Part shown: positions 36,688-46,645 of the stretch, one piece after another
Layout: each line of letters starts with the position of its first letter
How positions within the stretch are numbered: position 1 is the stretch's first letter
From: Synechococcus sp. RSCCF101
GTDB taxonomy: Bacteria; Cyanobacteriota; Cyanobacteriia; PCC-6307; Cyanobiaceae
DNA length: 64,000 nucleotides
Assembly: GCF_008807075.1 (NCBI RefSeq)
Contig: NZ_CP035632.1
Location: forward strand, 2,480,001-2,544,000
Direction: 5' to 3'
The notes under the pieces: generated by a model
Databases searched by the model: none
What the model was told of the DNA's origin: nothing
The model's input: only the letters and a program-made list of their open reading frames with translations
Position numbers and translations under genes: made by a program

Positions 36688-37956
36688 GTGACCAGCACCC
36701 TGCCTCCCAACACCAGCACCGACGCGGGCTCCGATGCTCTCGCTCCGGCCGCGCGCCCGGGTCCCCAGGGTCGCTTCGGGCGCTACGGCGGCCAGTACGT
36801 GCCGGAAACCCTCATGCCGGCCCTGGCCGAGCTGGAGACCGCCGCCGCCAGGGCCTGGGCCGATCCGGCCTTCACCGGCGAGCTGAACCGGCTTCTGGCC
36901 AGTTACGTCGGCCGTCCCACGGCGCTCTACGAGGCCGAGCGTCTCACCGCCCACTACCGCCGTCCGGAGGGTGGTCCGCGCCTGTGGCTCAAGCGGGAAG
37001 ACCTGAACCACACCGGCGCCCACAAGATCAACAACGCCCTCGGCCAGGCGCTTCTCGCCCTCCGGATGGGCAAGAAGCGGATCATCGCCGAGACCGGTGC
37101 CGGACAGCACGGTGTGGCCACCGCCACGGTCTGTGCCCGCTTCGGGCTGGAGTGCGTCATCTACATGGGCGCGGAGGACATGCGCCGGCAGGCGCTCAAC
37201 GTCTTCCGCATGCGCCTGCTGGGAGCGCGGGTGCAGCCGGTCACCGCCGGAACGGCCACCCTCAAGGACGCCACCAGCGAGGCGATCCGGGACTGGGTGA
37301 CCAATGTGGAGACCACCCATTACATCCTCGGGTCGGTGGCCGGGCCTCACCCCTACCCGATGCTCGTGCGCGATTTCCATGCGGTCATCGGCCAGGAGAC
37401 GCGCCGCCAGTGCCAGGAGGCCTTCGGGCGTCTGCCGGATGTGCTGGTGGCCTGCGTGGGCGGGGGCTCCAATGCCATGGGCCTGTTCCACCCCTTCGTG
37501 CCGGAAACCTCCGTGCGGATGATCGGCGTCGAGGCGGCAGGCGAGGGGGTGGCCAGCGGGCGCCACGCGGCCACGATCACGGAGGGACGCACCGGTGTGC
37601 TCCACGGCGCCATGAGCCTGCTGCTGCAGGACGACGACGGCCAGGTGCAGGAAGCCCATTCCATCAGTGCCGGCCTCGACTACCCGGGTGTGGGCCCCGA
37701 GCACAGCTACCTGCGGGAGATCGGCCGCGTCGACTACGTGGCGGTCACCGATGCCCAGGCCCTCGAGGCCCTGCAGCGCCTCAGCCAGCTCGAGGGGATC
37801 ATCCCGGCCCTCGAGACGGCCCATGCCTTCGCCCATCTCGAGCAGCTCTGCCCCACCCTCGCTCCGGGCACGGAAGTGGTGCTGAACCTCTCCGGCCGGG
37901 GGGACAAGGACGTCAACACGGTGGCCGAGCGCCTGGGGGGTGACCTGGCCGGCTGA
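36688..37956 (+). CDS. trpB: Tryptophan synthase beta chain
   Basis: 422 aa PLP enzyme joining indole and serine. The PLP lysine motif is [25 protein letters not shown] (phosphate site) and [10 protein letters not shown] with the catalytic Glu are present, as is [16 protein letters not shown] at the start. The first 28 residues are low-complexity. GTG at 36688 is the start that fits; no trpA is adjacent. It is convergent with the Anbu gene, with a 21-base gap. Confidence 0.97.
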   Translation: MTSTLPPNTSTDAGSDALAPAARPGPQGRFGRYGGQYVPETLMPALAELETAAARAWADPAFTGELNRLLASYVGRPTALYEAERLTAHYRRPEGGPRLWLKREDLNHTGAHKINNALGQALLALRMGKKRIIAETGAGQHGVATATVCARFGLECVIYMGAEDMRRQALNVFRMRLLGARVQPVTAGTATLKDATSEAIRDWVTNVETTHYILGSVAGPHPYPMLVRDFHAVIGQETRRQCQEAFGRLPDVLVACVGGGSNAMGLFHPFVPETSVRMIGVEAAGEGVASGRHAATITEGRTGVLHGAMSLLLQDDDGQVQEAHSISAGLDYPGVGPEHSYLREIGRVDYVAVTDAQALEALQRLSQLEGIIPALETAHAFAHLEQLCPTLAPGTEVVLNLSGRGDKDVNTVAERLGGDLAG

Positions 37957-37977
37957 GCCTGAGGGGTCAGCACCGGG

Positions 37978-38784
37978 TCAGAGCGGCTGTTCCTCCCAGG
38001 CGAAGCGCGGCAGGCGCTGCAAACCATCCTGCATGCAGCCGGCCCAGACCTCCATCGAGCGGCTGATCTCCGGGGCCCCCTTGTCGAGCTTCACGCGGCG
38101 GGAGATGCGCAGCTCATCGGCCGGCATCATCGCCAGTTCGAACGGAGGGCCCACCGTCAGGTTCGAGCGCCGCGTGATCATCAGGGAGATGAGGCAGAGC
38201 CGGGCGGCATCCTCGAGGCTCAGGCCGCAGTGGCCGACGAAGTCCAGCGGCGGCTTGCCGTATTTGCTCTCCCCGATCTGGAGGAAGGGGGTGTCGGCGG
38301 TGGCCATCACCGCATTGCCCTGGGAGTAGACGAGGTAAAGACCGTGCGCTTCGCCGCGGATCTGTCCTCCCAGGATGAAGCTGGCTTCGGCGCTGGCTCC
38401 CGATTGATGCAGCGACTCGCGGTGCTGCTCCTGCACCGCCACGCTCACCCGGCCCACGTACTCCGCCGCTTCGAACAGATAGCGGGCTGAGAGAAGATCC
38501 CGGCCGCCGCCCTTGCTGCTCGTCGTCTCTGAACCGGACGGCTCCGCCGCCCCGCCCTCCTCCGTTCGCCCGCCGTTGTGCTCCAGGTCGCGCTGGATGC
38601 GGTTCAGCACCGACTGGGTGGTGGCCAGATTGCCGGCGGCCAGCAGCACGAACAGCCGATCGTCCGCTGGCTGGAACACGTGCATCTTGCTGTAGGTGGA
38701 GATGTAATCCACCCCGGCATTGGTGCGGGAATCGGAGGCGAAGACCAGGCCACCATCCAGCAGGAAGCCGACGCAGTAGGTCAT
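37978..38784 (-). CDS. Anbu-type proteasome homologue (peptidase)
   Basis: 268 aa protein of the bacterial proteasome/HslV superfamily, Anbu (ancestral beta subunit) type. It starts MTYCVGFLLDGGLVFASDSRTNAGVD, where Thr2 after Met removal is the expected nucleophile and Asp, Arg and Asn-Ala-Gly follow. SQGNAVMATADTPFLQIGESKYGKP is the other conserved segment. In many bacteria Anbu is next to transglutaminase-like and circularly permuted ATP-grasp genes; none is here, as hrcA follows upstream. A Ser/Gly-rich insertion lies near residues 70-95. Confidence 0.88.
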   Translation of the reverse strand: MTYCVGFLLDGGLVFASDSRTNAGVDYISTYSKMHVFQPADDRLFVLLAAGNLATTQSVLNRIQRDLEHNGGRTEEGGAAEPSGSETTSSKGGGRDLLSARYLFEAAEYVGRVSVAVQEQHRESLHQSGASAEASFILGGQIRGEAHGLYLVYSQGNAVMATADTPFLQIGESKYGKPPLDFVGHCGLSLEDAARLCLISLMITRRSNLTVGPPFELAMMPADELRISRRVKLDKGAPEISRSMEVWAGCMQDGLQRLPRFAWEEQPL

Positions 38785-38809
38785 CGGTGCGGCCCGGTCT
38801 CCCTTCCTC

Positions 38810-39829
38810 CTAACTCAGCAGCCGCGTCAGCGTCCCGGCAACGGCTCTCACGGCGGCGCGTGCGGTGGCGTAGGCCATCCGCATCGGGCCGACCAGGGCC
38901 ACCTGGCCCACCGCAGCGTCCGTCCCATCGGGTTCGGCTCTCAGGCAGGAGTAGGGGGCCTGAACCACCGAACAGTGCTGCAGATCGGCCAGGGGGTGCT
39001 CCTCCCCGATCCAGATGCCTCCGAGCGGTGCCAGTGGCGGCGGTACCAGCTGATGGGGGGACTCCTCCAGCAGGGCCACCAGGCGGCGGAGATCCAGGGG
39101 GTCCTGGAACTCGGGCTGGCAGAGCAGTCCGCTGAGTCCCTGGCTGATCGCGCCGGGCCCGTCGCTGCCCGCGGCCTGCCGGTCACTGTCCAGCGCCTGG
39201 CGGAGCACCGCGCCGCTGGTGCGCAGATGGCGGGGCAGGGCGTCCCAGTCGATCGGCTGGCGGCCATTGGAATCGAGCTGGTCGCTGAGCCAGCGTTCCA
39301 GGGCGGGCACCTCGTCGCTGGCGCTGCGGGGCAGGCGCACGTTGAGAGGGCGGGCGCTCGTGGCCTCCTCCACCAGCAGAACCGTGAGGCGCTCGCCGCT
39401 CGCCACCAGGCGCACCGCCTGCAGCCTGCAGGAGGTCGGCCTCGGTCTGGTGATCACGCTCAGCAGCCCGGTGAAATCCGCCAGCCGCCGGGCCAGCTGC
39501 AGCAGCAGGTCGTCCAGGGAGGCCCAGCGCAGCGTGAGCCCGGCCAGTTCACCCTCCAGCCGTCGGGCACCGCCTCCGGGGGCGGGCATCAGGCAGTCCA
39601 CGTAATGGCGGTACCCCTGCTGGCTGGGGATGCGGCCGGCGGAGGTGTGGGGCTGCATCAGCAGTCCGCGCTGCTCGAGAGCGCCCATGGCCGAGCGGAC
39701 CGTGGCGGGGCTGGCCTGGAGCTGAAACCTCCGCACCAGGGTCTTGCTGCCGACGGGCTCGGTGGTGTCGACGTAGTGACGCACCGTGGCCTGAAGCACC
39801 TGCCGTTGACGCTCGGGCAGCGGATGCAC
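38810..39829 (-). CDS. hrcA: Heat-inducible transcription repressor HrcA
   Basis: 339 aa repressor that binds CIRCE elements of groESL and dnaK genes. The winged-helix N terminus matches the family: VRHYVDTTEPVGSKTLVRRF, SPATVRSAMGALEQRGLL and PHTSAGRIPSQQGYRHYVD. The C-terminal dimerisation part is less conserved. GTG at 39829 is the start; no CIRCE repeat is visible in the window. It is followed by the Anbu gene after 25 bases, so the two may be co-transcribed. Confidence 0.92.
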   Translation of the reverse strand: MHPLPERQRQVLQATVRHYVDTTEPVGSKTLVRRFQLQASPATVRSAMGALEQRGLLMQPHTSAGRIPSQQGYRHYVDCLMPAPGGGARRLEGELAGLTLRWASLDDLLLQLARRLADFTGLLSVITRPRPTSCRLQAVRLVASGERLTVLLVEEATSARPLNVRLPRSASDEVPALERWLSDQLDSNGRQPIDWDALPRHLRTSGAVLRQALDSDRQAAGSDGPGAISQGLSGLLCQPEFQDPLDLRRLVALLEESPHQLVPPPLAPLGGIWIGEEHPLADLQHCSVVQAPYSCLRAEPDGTDAAVGQVALVGPMRMAYATARAAVRAVAGTLTRLLS

Positions 39830-39896
39830 GGGGCCGGTGGTGACGTGGGACAGCGATGTTACGCAGGCCGGTCAACGGCTGCCGGCCCGCCGCGCC

Positions 39897-40244
39897 TCAG
39901 TAGCGGGGGACGGAGGGATCCACATCCACGCTCCAGGCGTCGATGCCGCCTTCGAGGTTCCAGACCTCGCTGTGGGCCTGCTGCTCCAGCAGCCAGCAGC
40001 CGAACTGCCAGCTCCGCATTCCGGCATGGCACAGCACCACCACCGGGGTCGTCGGGTCCAGGGAGTCGGGCAGGGCCGGCAGCCAGTCCTGAGAACGGCT
40101 CAGGGGCAGATGGAGCACCGGGTGGTTCAGACGGGCCATCTCCAGTTCCTGGTCTTCCCGCACGTCCACGAGCTGAAGCCGTTCGCCGCTCGCGAGGCGC
40201 TCCTGCAGCTCGCGTGCGCTGAGGCGGGCCGGCGTCGGAGTCAT
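39897..40244 (-). CDS. Rhodanese-domain protein, single domain
   Basis: 115 aa rhodanese fold with LVDVREDQELEMARLNHPVLHLPLS and active-site cysteine loop CHAGMRSWQFGCWL, then VWNLEGGIDAW. It is likely a persulfide carrier or sulfurtransferase; substrate unknown. ATG at 40244; longer in-frame starts would run into the DUF3352 gene. hrcA lies downstream on the same strand. Confidence 0.9.
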   Translation of the reverse strand: MTPTPARLSARELQERLASGERLQLVDVREDQELEMARLNHPVLHLPLSRSQDWLPALPDSLDPTTPVVVLCHAGMRSWQFGCWLLEQQAHSEVWNLEGGIDAWSVDVDPSVPRY

Positions 40245-40277
40245 GGCGGAAGATGAGGGTTGTACATCTTCGCGGGG

Positions 40278-41966
40278 ATGGCGGCGCGTCGGTTTCTGGC
40301 GACCCTGCTGGCCGTGGCGCTGGTCGGGCTGGGCCTGGGCACGGGCGGCTGGCTCCTGGCCCTGCGTCAGTCCCCTCTGCACCAGGCCCGCCAGGCCCTT
40401 TCGGTGCCCGAGGCGGCCCGCTTCATCCCCCGCCGCGCCCCGCTGACGCTGCACTGGTTCACCGCCGCGGACTGGCCGGCTCGCTACGCCGCCAGCGTGG
40501 CGCCGACGCGGCGGCGGGAGCAGGCGGCCGACGCCCTGCGTCGCCTGCGGGATGGCCTTTTCGCCAGCGCCGGACTGGACTACGGCTCGGAACTCGCCGG
40601 CTGGCTGGGCGATGAGGTGAGCCTCTCGGTGCTGGAGCCCCGCGAGGGTGATGCCCCCAGCGGCTGGCTGCTGGCCCTGCGCAGTCGGGATGAGGAGGGG
40701 GCCCGTCGCTTCCTGCAGCGCTTCTGGCAGATCCGCAGCCTCGCCGGGGCCGATCTCACGGTGAGCAGCTACCGGGGCATGGGGCTGATCAGCGGTCGGG
40801 GCTCCCTGCTGGGCTCTCCCCCCCGGCCCCTGGCCACCGCTCTGATCAACGACCGGCTGGTGCTGATCGCCTCCGGGCGCGGTGTTCTGGAGGAGGCCCT
40901 GGATGTCTCCCAGATCGATGAGCTCAACCTCGCCGCCGACCCCGATCTCGGCGCCGCGGTCGAGCGGCTCGGCAGTGGTGTCGGCCTGCTCACGGCCCGT
41001 GGTGGGGGCCTGGATCGCTGGCTGGCCGTTCCCTCCACGCTGAGCGACCGCGGCCCGCAGGCGTCCCTGGTGGCGGCCATCCAGCCGCAGGACCGGACGC
41101 TGGCCGCCCGGGTCCTGCTGCCCTGGCCGGCACAGCCCTCCCCGGCGCTCAGCCCGTCCCCCTCCGCCGCTCCAGCCACGAAGCCGGCCGCCACGATGGT
41201 GACCTCGGCGGAGCTGCTGGAGCGAGCCGGGCGGGGATTTGATGCCCTGGCCCTGATCGACCAGCCAGCGGCCCTCCTCCAGGCCACCGCCGCAGGAGAC
41301 CCGGACGGCCGCCCCGGGGTGCCCTCCCCATGGGTGCAGGGGCTGGGGCCGATTCTGCGTGGTGTGCTCGATCGCGAGGCCGGCCCGCTGCTGCAGCGCC
41401 TGGCCCGGGCCGATGCCGGACCGCTGCTGCTCGCCTGGCGGCAGGACGGCTGGCTGGTGGGCACCGACAGGGACCAGCCGCCCCTGGCTGAACTCTCGGA
41501 ACGGCTACGTCTGGACGGACTGGCGGAATCGCCGCTCGTCCTCGACGAGGTGCCGCTGCGCATCTGGAGCCGCCTTGCGGCGGCTCCCGGCCGTTCCGGC
41601 CGCCTGGGCGAACTCGATGCCAGCCTCGTGGGCGCACGGCTTGAGGGCGAGGGGCGTCAGGCCTGGTGGAGCAACCGGCTCGAACTGCTGCGGGATCACC
41701 GCCTCCAGCCCTCCCAGCCCGGGCCTGAGGTCCGTCGTCTCCAGGCGCTGGATGCCGAGCGCGCCCCCGTCGCTCTGACCCTGGCCAACCCCGTCGCCAC
41801 CAGCCTGCTGAGCCGCTGGCTCCCCTGGACCCTGCTTCAGGGACTGGCGGCCCAGCCGCTGGCCCCGGTGGTGGAGGGCCTCGATCTGGTGCTCGAACCT
41901 CTGGAGCCGGACGCCGCTGAGCGGCCGCTGGCTGAACTGCAGGCCCGACTCCGGTTCAGCGGATGA
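40278..41966 (+). CDS. DUF3352 protein, membrane-anchored
   Basis: 562 aa. One N-terminal membrane segment (FLATLLAVALVGLGLGTGGWLLAL) anchors a long periplasmic or lumenal part. Segments such as IPRRAPLTLHWF, GLDYGSELAGWLGDEVSLSV and DRLVLIASGRGVLEEALD fit the cyanobacterial DUF3352 family. An alanine/proline-rich linker runs at about residues 275-310. ATG 40278 is preferred, with a GGGG ribosome site just before; an in-frame start at 40260 would add six residues. Function unknown. Confidence 0.8.
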   Translation: MAARRFLATLLAVALVGLGLGTGGWLLALRQSPLHQARQALSVPEAARFIPRRAPLTLHWFTAADWPARYAASVAPTRRREQAADALRRLRDGLFASAGLDYGSELAGWLGDEVSLSVLEPREGDAPSGWLLALRSRDEEGARRFLQRFWQIRSLAGADLTVSSYRGMGLISGRGSLLGSPPRPLATALINDRLVLIASGRGVLEEALDVSQIDELNLAADPDLGAAVERLGSGVGLLTARGGGLDRWLAVPSTLSDRGPQASLVAAIQPQDRTLAARVLLPWPAQPSPALSPSPSAAPATKPAATMVTSAELLERAGRGFDALALIDQPAALLQATAAGDPDGRPGVPSPWVQGLGPILRGVLDREAGPLLQRLARADAGPLLLAWRQDGWLVGTDRDQPPLAELSERLRLDGLAESPLVLDEVPLRIWSRLAAAPGRSGRLGELDASLVGARLEGEGRQAWWSNRLELLRDHRLQPSQPGPEVRRLQALDAERAPVALTLANPVATSLLSRWLPWTLLQGLAAQPLAPVVEGLDLVLEPLEPDAAERPLAELQARLRFSG

Positions 41967-42514
41967 CGGACGCTGCCGGCCCGGCCTGCTCGCTGCTGCT
42001 GCTGCGCCACGGCATCGCCGAGGAGCGCGGCGGCCTCCGCCCCGACCCGGAGCGCTCCCTCACCGAGGCGGGCCGGCGCCGCACCCGCAAGGTGTGCCGC
42101 CGCCTGCGCCGGCTCGGCCTGGTCTGCGACTCTCTGCTCGCCAGTCCACTGCTGCGGGCGCATCAGACCGCCGAGATCGCCGTCCGGGAAGGGCTGGCGC
42201 CGGAGTTGCGCCCCTGCGATGCCCTCAGGCCCGGCAGCGATCCCTGGCCCCTGCTTCTGGCGCTGATCACGGCTCTGCGGCCGGGTTCTCCGATGCGGAT
42301 CGGGCTCGTGGGCCATGAACCCGACCTCAGCGGGCTGGCCGCCCGCTTGCTCGGCGCTCCGCCGGGTGCCATCGACCTGCGCAAGGCGGGTGTGATCCTG
42401 CTTGCGCTCACCCCCCTGCCGGGCGGCGCGTCGCCTGCCGGCCCGGCCGGCGTGGAGTCCTGCGCCCGCGCGAGTCTGCAGGCGCTGGTTCCACCACGCA
42501 TCCTGCTGCCCTGA
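41963..42514 (+). CDS. sixA: Phosphohistidine phosphatase SixA-like
   Basis: 183 aa histidine phosphatase with the catalytic RHG (LLLRHGIAEERGGLRPDPERSLTEAG), SPLLRAHQTAEI and GLVGHEPDLSGLA holding the second His. SixA dephosphorylates histidine phosphotransfer proteins; the related HisP phosphatase family cannot be excluded. The C-terminal 30 residues are proline/alanine-rich. The ATG overlaps the DUF3352 stop by four bases. Confidence 0.85.
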   Translation: MTDAAGPACSLLLLRHGIAEERGGLRPDPERSLTEAGRRRTRKVCRRLRRLGLVCDSLLASPLLRAHQTAEIAVREGLAPELRPCDALRPGSDPWPLLLALITALRPGSPMRIGLVGHEPDLSGLAARLLGAPPGAIDLRKAGVILLALTPLPGGASPAGPAGVESCARASLQALVPPRILLP

Positions 42515-42571
42515 ACACAGACGCCCCGGAGAGGACCACTAGGTTGCCTGGCGAGCGGCAGCAGGCCAGCC

Positions 42572-43765
42572 ATGGCGGATCCCCAGAGCACAGCGACCGG
42601 CCCAGCGGCCCCCGGCACGGTTCCCTTTCGCCCCGGACTGGAAGGGGTGCCGGCCACCCAGTCCGCCATCTGCGACATCGATGGCCTGCGGGGATGCCTG
42701 AGCTATCGCGGCTACCCCCTGGAGGACCTGGCGGCCCACAGCAGCTTTCTCGAGACCACCTACCTGCTGATCTGGGGCGAGCTGCCCACCCCGGACCAGC
42801 TGCGCCATTTCGAGCACGAGGTGCAGATGCACCGGCGGGTCAGTTTCCGAGTGCGCGACATGATGAAGTGCTTTCCCTCGGGAGGGCATCCCATGGATGC
42901 CCTCCAGTCGAGCGCCGCCTCGCTCGGGCTCTTCTATTCGCGGCGTGCGATCGACGACCCCCAGTACATCTACGGAGCGGTCGTGCGCCTGCTGGCGAAG
43001 ATCCCCACGATGGTGGCGGCCTTTCAGCTGATCCGCAAAGGCCAGGACCCCATCCAGCCCAGAGACGATCTGGCCTACTCCGCCAACTTCCTCTACATGC
43101 TGACCGAGCGGGAGCCGGACCCGCTCGCCGCCCACATCCTCGACGTGTGCCTGATCCTTCACGCCGAGCACAGCCTCAACGCCAGCACCTTCAGCGCGCG
43201 GGTGACCGCCAGCACCCTCACCGACCCCTATGCCGTGGTGGCGTCGGCCGTGGGCACCCTGGCCGGTCCCCTGCACGGCGGCGCGAACGAGGACGTGCTC
43301 TCGATGCTGGAGGCGATCGGCACTCCCGATCGGGCCGAGGCCTTCCTGGATGAGGCGATCGCCCAGAAGCGCAAGGTGATGGGCTTCGGTCACCGGGAGT
43401 ACAAGGTGAAGGACCCCCGGGCGGTGATCCTGCAGGGGCTGGCCGAGCGGCTCTTCGATGAGTTCGGTGCCGACGAGATGTACGACGTGGCCCGCAGGCT
43501 GGAGGAGGTGGCGGCGGTCCGGCTCGGCCCCAAGGGCATCTATCCGAACGTGGATTTCTATTCCGGCCTGGTGTACCGCAAGCTGGGCATTCCGAGGGAT
43601 CTGTTCACGCCCCTCTTCGCCATCGCCCGTGTGGCCGGCTGGCTCGCCCACTGGCGGGAGCAGCTCGGCGCCAACCGCATCTACCGTCCGACCCAGATCT
43701 ACACCGGCCGCTCCGGGCGCCACTGGCGGCCGCTGCATGATCGCTCCGCCGCTGCGGCCACCTAA
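42572..43765 (+). CDS. gltA: Citrate synthase
   Basis: 397 aa hexameric-type citrate synthase. The catalytic set is visible: ILHAEHSLNASTF and GPLHGGANEDVL (His residues), GFGHREYKVKDPRA, and NVDFYSGLVY with Asp. It makes citrate from oxaloacetate and acetyl-CoA in the incomplete or branched cyanobacterial TCA cycle. It starts 57 bases after sixA with GAGAGGA upstream. The ndhA-I-G-E run follows, so carbon and NDH-1 genes may share regulation. Confidence 0.97.
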   Translation: MADPQSTATGPAAPGTVPFRPGLEGVPATQSAICDIDGLRGCLSYRGYPLEDLAAHSSFLETTYLLIWGELPTPDQLRHFEHEVQMHRRVSFRVRDMMKCFPSGGHPMDALQSSAASLGLFYSRRAIDDPQYIYGAVVRLLAKIPTMVAAFQLIRKGQDPIQPRDDLAYSANFLYMLTEREPDPLAAHILDVCLILHAEHSLNASTFSARVTASTLTDPYAVVASAVGTLAGPLHGGANEDVLSMLEAIGTPDRAEAFLDEAIAQKRKVMGFGHREYKVKDPRAVILQGLAERLFDEFGADEMYDVARRLEEVAAVRLGPKGIYPNVDFYSGLVYRKLGIPRDLFTPLFAIARVAGWLAHWREQLGANRIYRPTQIYTGRSGRHWRPLHDRSAAAAT

Positions 43766-43789
43766 GTTTTCCCCATCCACGACCTCCCC

Positions 43790-44926
43790 ATGCCCGATCT
43801 CGCGGTGGTGAGCCCCGGCCTCGATCTGGAACTCGGTTTCACCGAAGTGCTCCAGGGCCTCGGTCTGAGCCCCGGAGCGGCCCACCTGCTCTGGCTGCCG
43901 CTTCCCATGCTGCTGGTGCTGGTGGCCGCTGTGGTGGGCGTGCTGGTCACCGTGTGGCTGGAGCGCAAGATCTCCGCCGCCGTGCAGCAGCGCATCGGTC
44001 CAGAATACGCCGGTGCGCTCGGGGTGCTTCAGCCGCTGGCCGACGGCCTCAAACTGCTCACCAAGGAGGATGTGATCCCCGCCAGGGCGGACAGCCTGCT
44101 GTTCACGCTCGGTCCGGTGCTGGTGGTGATCCCGGTGATCCTCTCCTGGCTGGTGGTGCCCTTCGGCCAGAACCTGCTGATCAGCAACGTGGGGCTGGGC
44201 ATCTTCCTCTGGATCGCCCTCAGCAGCATCCAGCCAATCGGTCTGCTGATGAGTGGCTATGCCAGCAATAACAAATATTCGCTGCTCGGCGGGCTGCGGG
44301 CCGCGGCCCAGTCGATCAGCTACGAGATCCCCCTCGCTCTCTCGGTGCTGGCGGTGGTGATGATGAGCAACTCCCTCAGCACCGTCGACATCGTCGAGCA
44401 GCAGACCGGTGCCGGCATTCTGAGCTGGAACATCTGGCGCCAGCCCGTGGGCTTTCTGATCTTCTGGATCTGTGCCCTGGCCGAGTGCGAACGCCTGCCT
44501 TTCGATCTGCCGGAGGCGGAGGAGGAGCTGGTGGCGGGCTACCAGACCGAATACGCGGGCATGAAGTTCGCCCTCTTCTACCTGGGCAGCTACATCAACC
44601 TCGTGCTCTCCGCCCTTCTGGTGGTGGTGCTCTTCCTCGGCGGTTGGGGCTTCCCGGTGCCGGTCGAATGGCTGGCCTCGCTGCTCGGTCAGTCGGTCGA
44701 TGCTCCCCTGGTGCAGGTGATCACCGGCTCCGTCGGCATCGTCATGACGGTGCTCAAGGCCTACCTGCTGGTCTTCCTCGCCATCCTGCTGCGCTGGACC
44801 GTGCCGAGGGTGCGCATCGACCAACTGCTGGACCTGGGCTGGAAATTCCTCCTGCCCATCTCCCTGGTCAATCTTCTGGTCACCGCCGCGCTCAAGCTGG
44901 CGTTCCCGGCCGTCTTCGGCGGCTGA
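43790..44926 (+). CDS. ndhA: NDH-1 subunit A (NuoH type)
   Basis: 378 aa membrane subunit next to the quinone site of NDH-1. About eight membrane segments; conserved loops are [21 protein letters not shown] and [29 protein letters not shown], plus [23 protein letters not shown]. All are typical of NdhA/NuoH. It opens the ndhA-ndhI-ndhG-ndhE operon, with a small hairpin before ndhI. Confidence 0.97.
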   Translation: MPDLAVVSPGLDLELGFTEVLQGLGLSPGAAHLLWLPLPMLLVLVAAVVGVLVTVWLERKISAAVQQRIGPEYAGALGVLQPLADGLKLLTKEDVIPARADSLLFTLGPVLVVIPVILSWLVVPFGQNLLISNVGLGIFLWIALSSIQPIGLLMSGYASNNKYSLLGGLRAAAQSISYEIPLALSVLAVVMMSNSLSTVDIVEQQTGAGILSWNIWRQPVGFLIFWICALAECERLPFDLPEAEEELVAGYQTEYAGMKFALFYLGSYINLVLSALLVVVLFLGGWGFPVPVEWLASLLGQSVDAPLVQVITGSVGIVMTVLKAYLLVFLAILLRWTVPRVRIDQLLDLGWKFLLPISLVNLLVTAALKLAFPAVFGG

Positions 44927-44935
44927 TCACGATCC

Positions 44936-44951
44936 GGGCCATCATTGGCCC
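44936..44951 (+). repeat. Intercistronic hairpin between ndhA and ndhI
   Basis: GGGCCA (44936-44941) and TGGCCC (44946-44951) are perfect arms with a four-base TCAT loop. It lies in the 55-base gap between ndhA and ndhI. It could act in mRNA processing or stability; there is no T-run, so termination is unlikely. Confidence 0.4.
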
Positions 44952-44981
44952 CTCACGTTCCGTCCCAACCCACCCCATCCG

Positions 44982-45644
44982 ATGTTCGGCTTCCTCAAGC
45001 AGGTCGGTGACTACACCCGCGACGCGGTTGACGCGGCCAAGGGGATCACCCAGGGCCTGGCGGTCACATTCGACCACCTCCAGCGCCGACCGGTCACGGT
45101 GCAGTACCCCTACGAGAAGCTCATCCCATCGGAGCGCTACCGGGGCCGCATCCACTACGAGTTCGACAAGTGCATCGCCTGCGAGGTGTGTGTGCGGGTC
45201 TGCCCCATCAACCTGCCGGTGGTGGACTGGGTGATGAACAAGGAGACCAAGAAGAAGGAGCTGCGCAACTACTCGATCGATTTCGGTGTGTGCATCTTCT
45301 GTGGCAACTGTGTGGAGTACTGCCCCACCAACTGCCTGTCGATGACTGAGGAATACGAGCTGGCGGCCTTCGACCGCCACAGCCTCAATTACGACAACGT
45401 CGCGCTCGGTCGTCTGCCGACGAGCGTCACCACCGATCCCTCCGTCCAGCCCCTGCGGGAGCTGGCCTACCTGCCCAAGGGAGAGATGGATCCCCACGGC
45501 GTGGCCGCGGATCGCCCCCGGGCCGGCCGCCTTCCCTCGGAGGTGCTCGCCGAGTCGGAGGCGGCCGCGTCCGGATCCGCGGGTTCCGGGTCTGCGGGAG
45601 AATCCCCGTCAGATTCCGCTGCACGTGAGGACGGGGCTGCATGA
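44982..45644 (+). CDS. ndhI: NDH-1 subunit I (8Fe-8S ferredoxin type)
   Basis: 220 aa peripheral-arm subunit carrying two 4Fe-4S clusters: [16 protein letters not shown] and [18 protein letters not shown]. It passes electrons toward the quinone site. The C-terminal 45 residues are a Ser/Ala/Gly/Glu-rich tail absent from the conserved core. Its stop overlaps ndhG by four bases. Confidence 0.97.
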   Translation: MFGFLKQVGDYTRDAVDAAKGITQGLAVTFDHLQRRPVTVQYPYEKLIPSERYRGRIHYEFDKCIACEVCVRVCPINLPVVDWVMNKETKKKELRNYSIDFGVCIFCGNCVEYCPTNCLSMTEEYELAAFDRHSLNYDNVALGRLPTSVTTDPSVQPLRELAYLPKGEMDPHGVAADRPRAGRLPSEVLAESEAAASGSAGSGSAGESPSDSAAREDGAA

Positions 45645-46243
45645 GCATCGCCACCACCACCCAGACCGTCTGCTTCCTCGCCCTCTCAGCGGCCCTCGTG
45701 CTCGGAGCTCTGGGCGTGGTGCTGCTGCCCAGCATCGTGTACTCCGCCTTCCTGCTGGGAGGGGTGTTTCTCTCGGTGGCCGGGCTCTACCTGCTCCTCA
45801 ACGCCAGTTTCGTGGCCGCCGCCCAGGTGCTTGTTTACGTGGGCGCGGTCAACGTCCTGATCCTGTTCGCGATCATGCTCGTCAACAAGCGCGAGCCCAT
45901 GCCCGATGTGAGCGGCCTGATCGTCAGGCGGCTGCTCTCGGGCGGTGTGTGTGCCGGTTTGTTTCTGCTGCTGCTGCGTGTCGCCGTCACCACCCCCTGG
46001 GTGACGCCGGGTCCTGTTCCCGTGGGTGAGGAGGCCACGCTGCGGATCGGGGAGCACCTCTTCACCGATTACCTGCTTCCCTTCGAACTGGCATCGGTCC
46101 TTCTCCTGATGGCCATGATCGGGGCCATCGTCCTGGCCCGCCGGGACGTGTTCAGCGAGGATGTGATCACCGGTCAGCCCGCCGATCAGGGCCTGATCGA
46201 AAAGGAGCGCACCCCCCTGCTGGTGGATCGTTCCGGCGTCTGA
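45641..46243 (+). CDS. ndhG: NDH-1 subunit G (NuoJ type)
   Basis: 200 aa membrane subunit with five hydrophobic segments. Conserved segments: [40 protein letters not shown] and [21 protein letters not shown]. It is part of the proton-pumping arm. The start overlaps ndhI, and ndhE follows after 48 bases. Confidence 0.96.
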   Translation: MSIATTTQTVCFLALSAALVLGALGVVLLPSIVYSAFLLGGVFLSVAGLYLLLNASFVAAAQVLVYVGAVNVLILFAIMLVNKREPMPDVSGLIVRRLLSGGVCAGLFLLLLRVAVTTPWVTPGPVPVGEEATLRIGEHLFTDYLLPFELASVLLLMAMIGAIVLARRDVFSEDVITGQPADQGLIEKERTPLLVDRSGV

Positions 46244-46291
46244 TCCCTCCCCACGCCGACCCAGAGCACCTCCGTTCGCACGCTGCCGCCG

Positions 46292-46636
46292 ATGCCGATC
46301 GATCTTCCCCTGCCGGTCATGAGCCTGGCGACGAGCCTGCAGAGCTACCTGGTTCTGGCGGCTGTGCTGTTCTGCATCGGGGTGTGGGGTCTGATCAACA
46401 GCCGCAATGCCGTGCGGGTGCTGATGAGCATCGAGTTGATGCTCAATGCCGTGAACATCAACCTCATGGCCTTCTCCAATTTCCTCGATGGCGATCTGAT
46501 CCGCGGCCAGGTGTTCGCCATCTTCGTGATCACGGTTGCCGCCGCTGAGGCGGCTGTGGGGCTGGCGATCCTGCTGTCGCTCTACCGCAACCGCCAGACC
46601 GTGGACATGGAGCGCTTCAACCTCCTGCGCTGGTGA
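46292..46636 (+). CDS. ndhE: NDH-1 subunit E (NuoK type)
   Basis: 114 aa with three membrane segments and the conserved glutamate region [18 protein letters not shown], then [20 protein letters not shown] and the end [12 protein letters not shown] at 46292; a second in-frame ATG at 46319 ([13 protein letters not shown]) is nearer to the usual N terminus and may be the real start. nadK follows after nine bases. Confidence 0.96.
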   Translation: MPIDLPLPVMSLATSLQSYLVLAAVLFCIGVWGLINSRNAVRVLMSIELMLNAVNINLMAFSNFLDGDLIRGQVFAIFVITVAAAEAAVGLAILLSLYRNRQTVDMERFNLLRW

Positions 46637-46645
46637 GCGCACCCC

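Noticed and set aside
39830-39896. CIRCE element upstream of hrcA
   Set aside because: I searched by eye for TTAGCACTC/GAGTGCTAA-like arms here and saw none.
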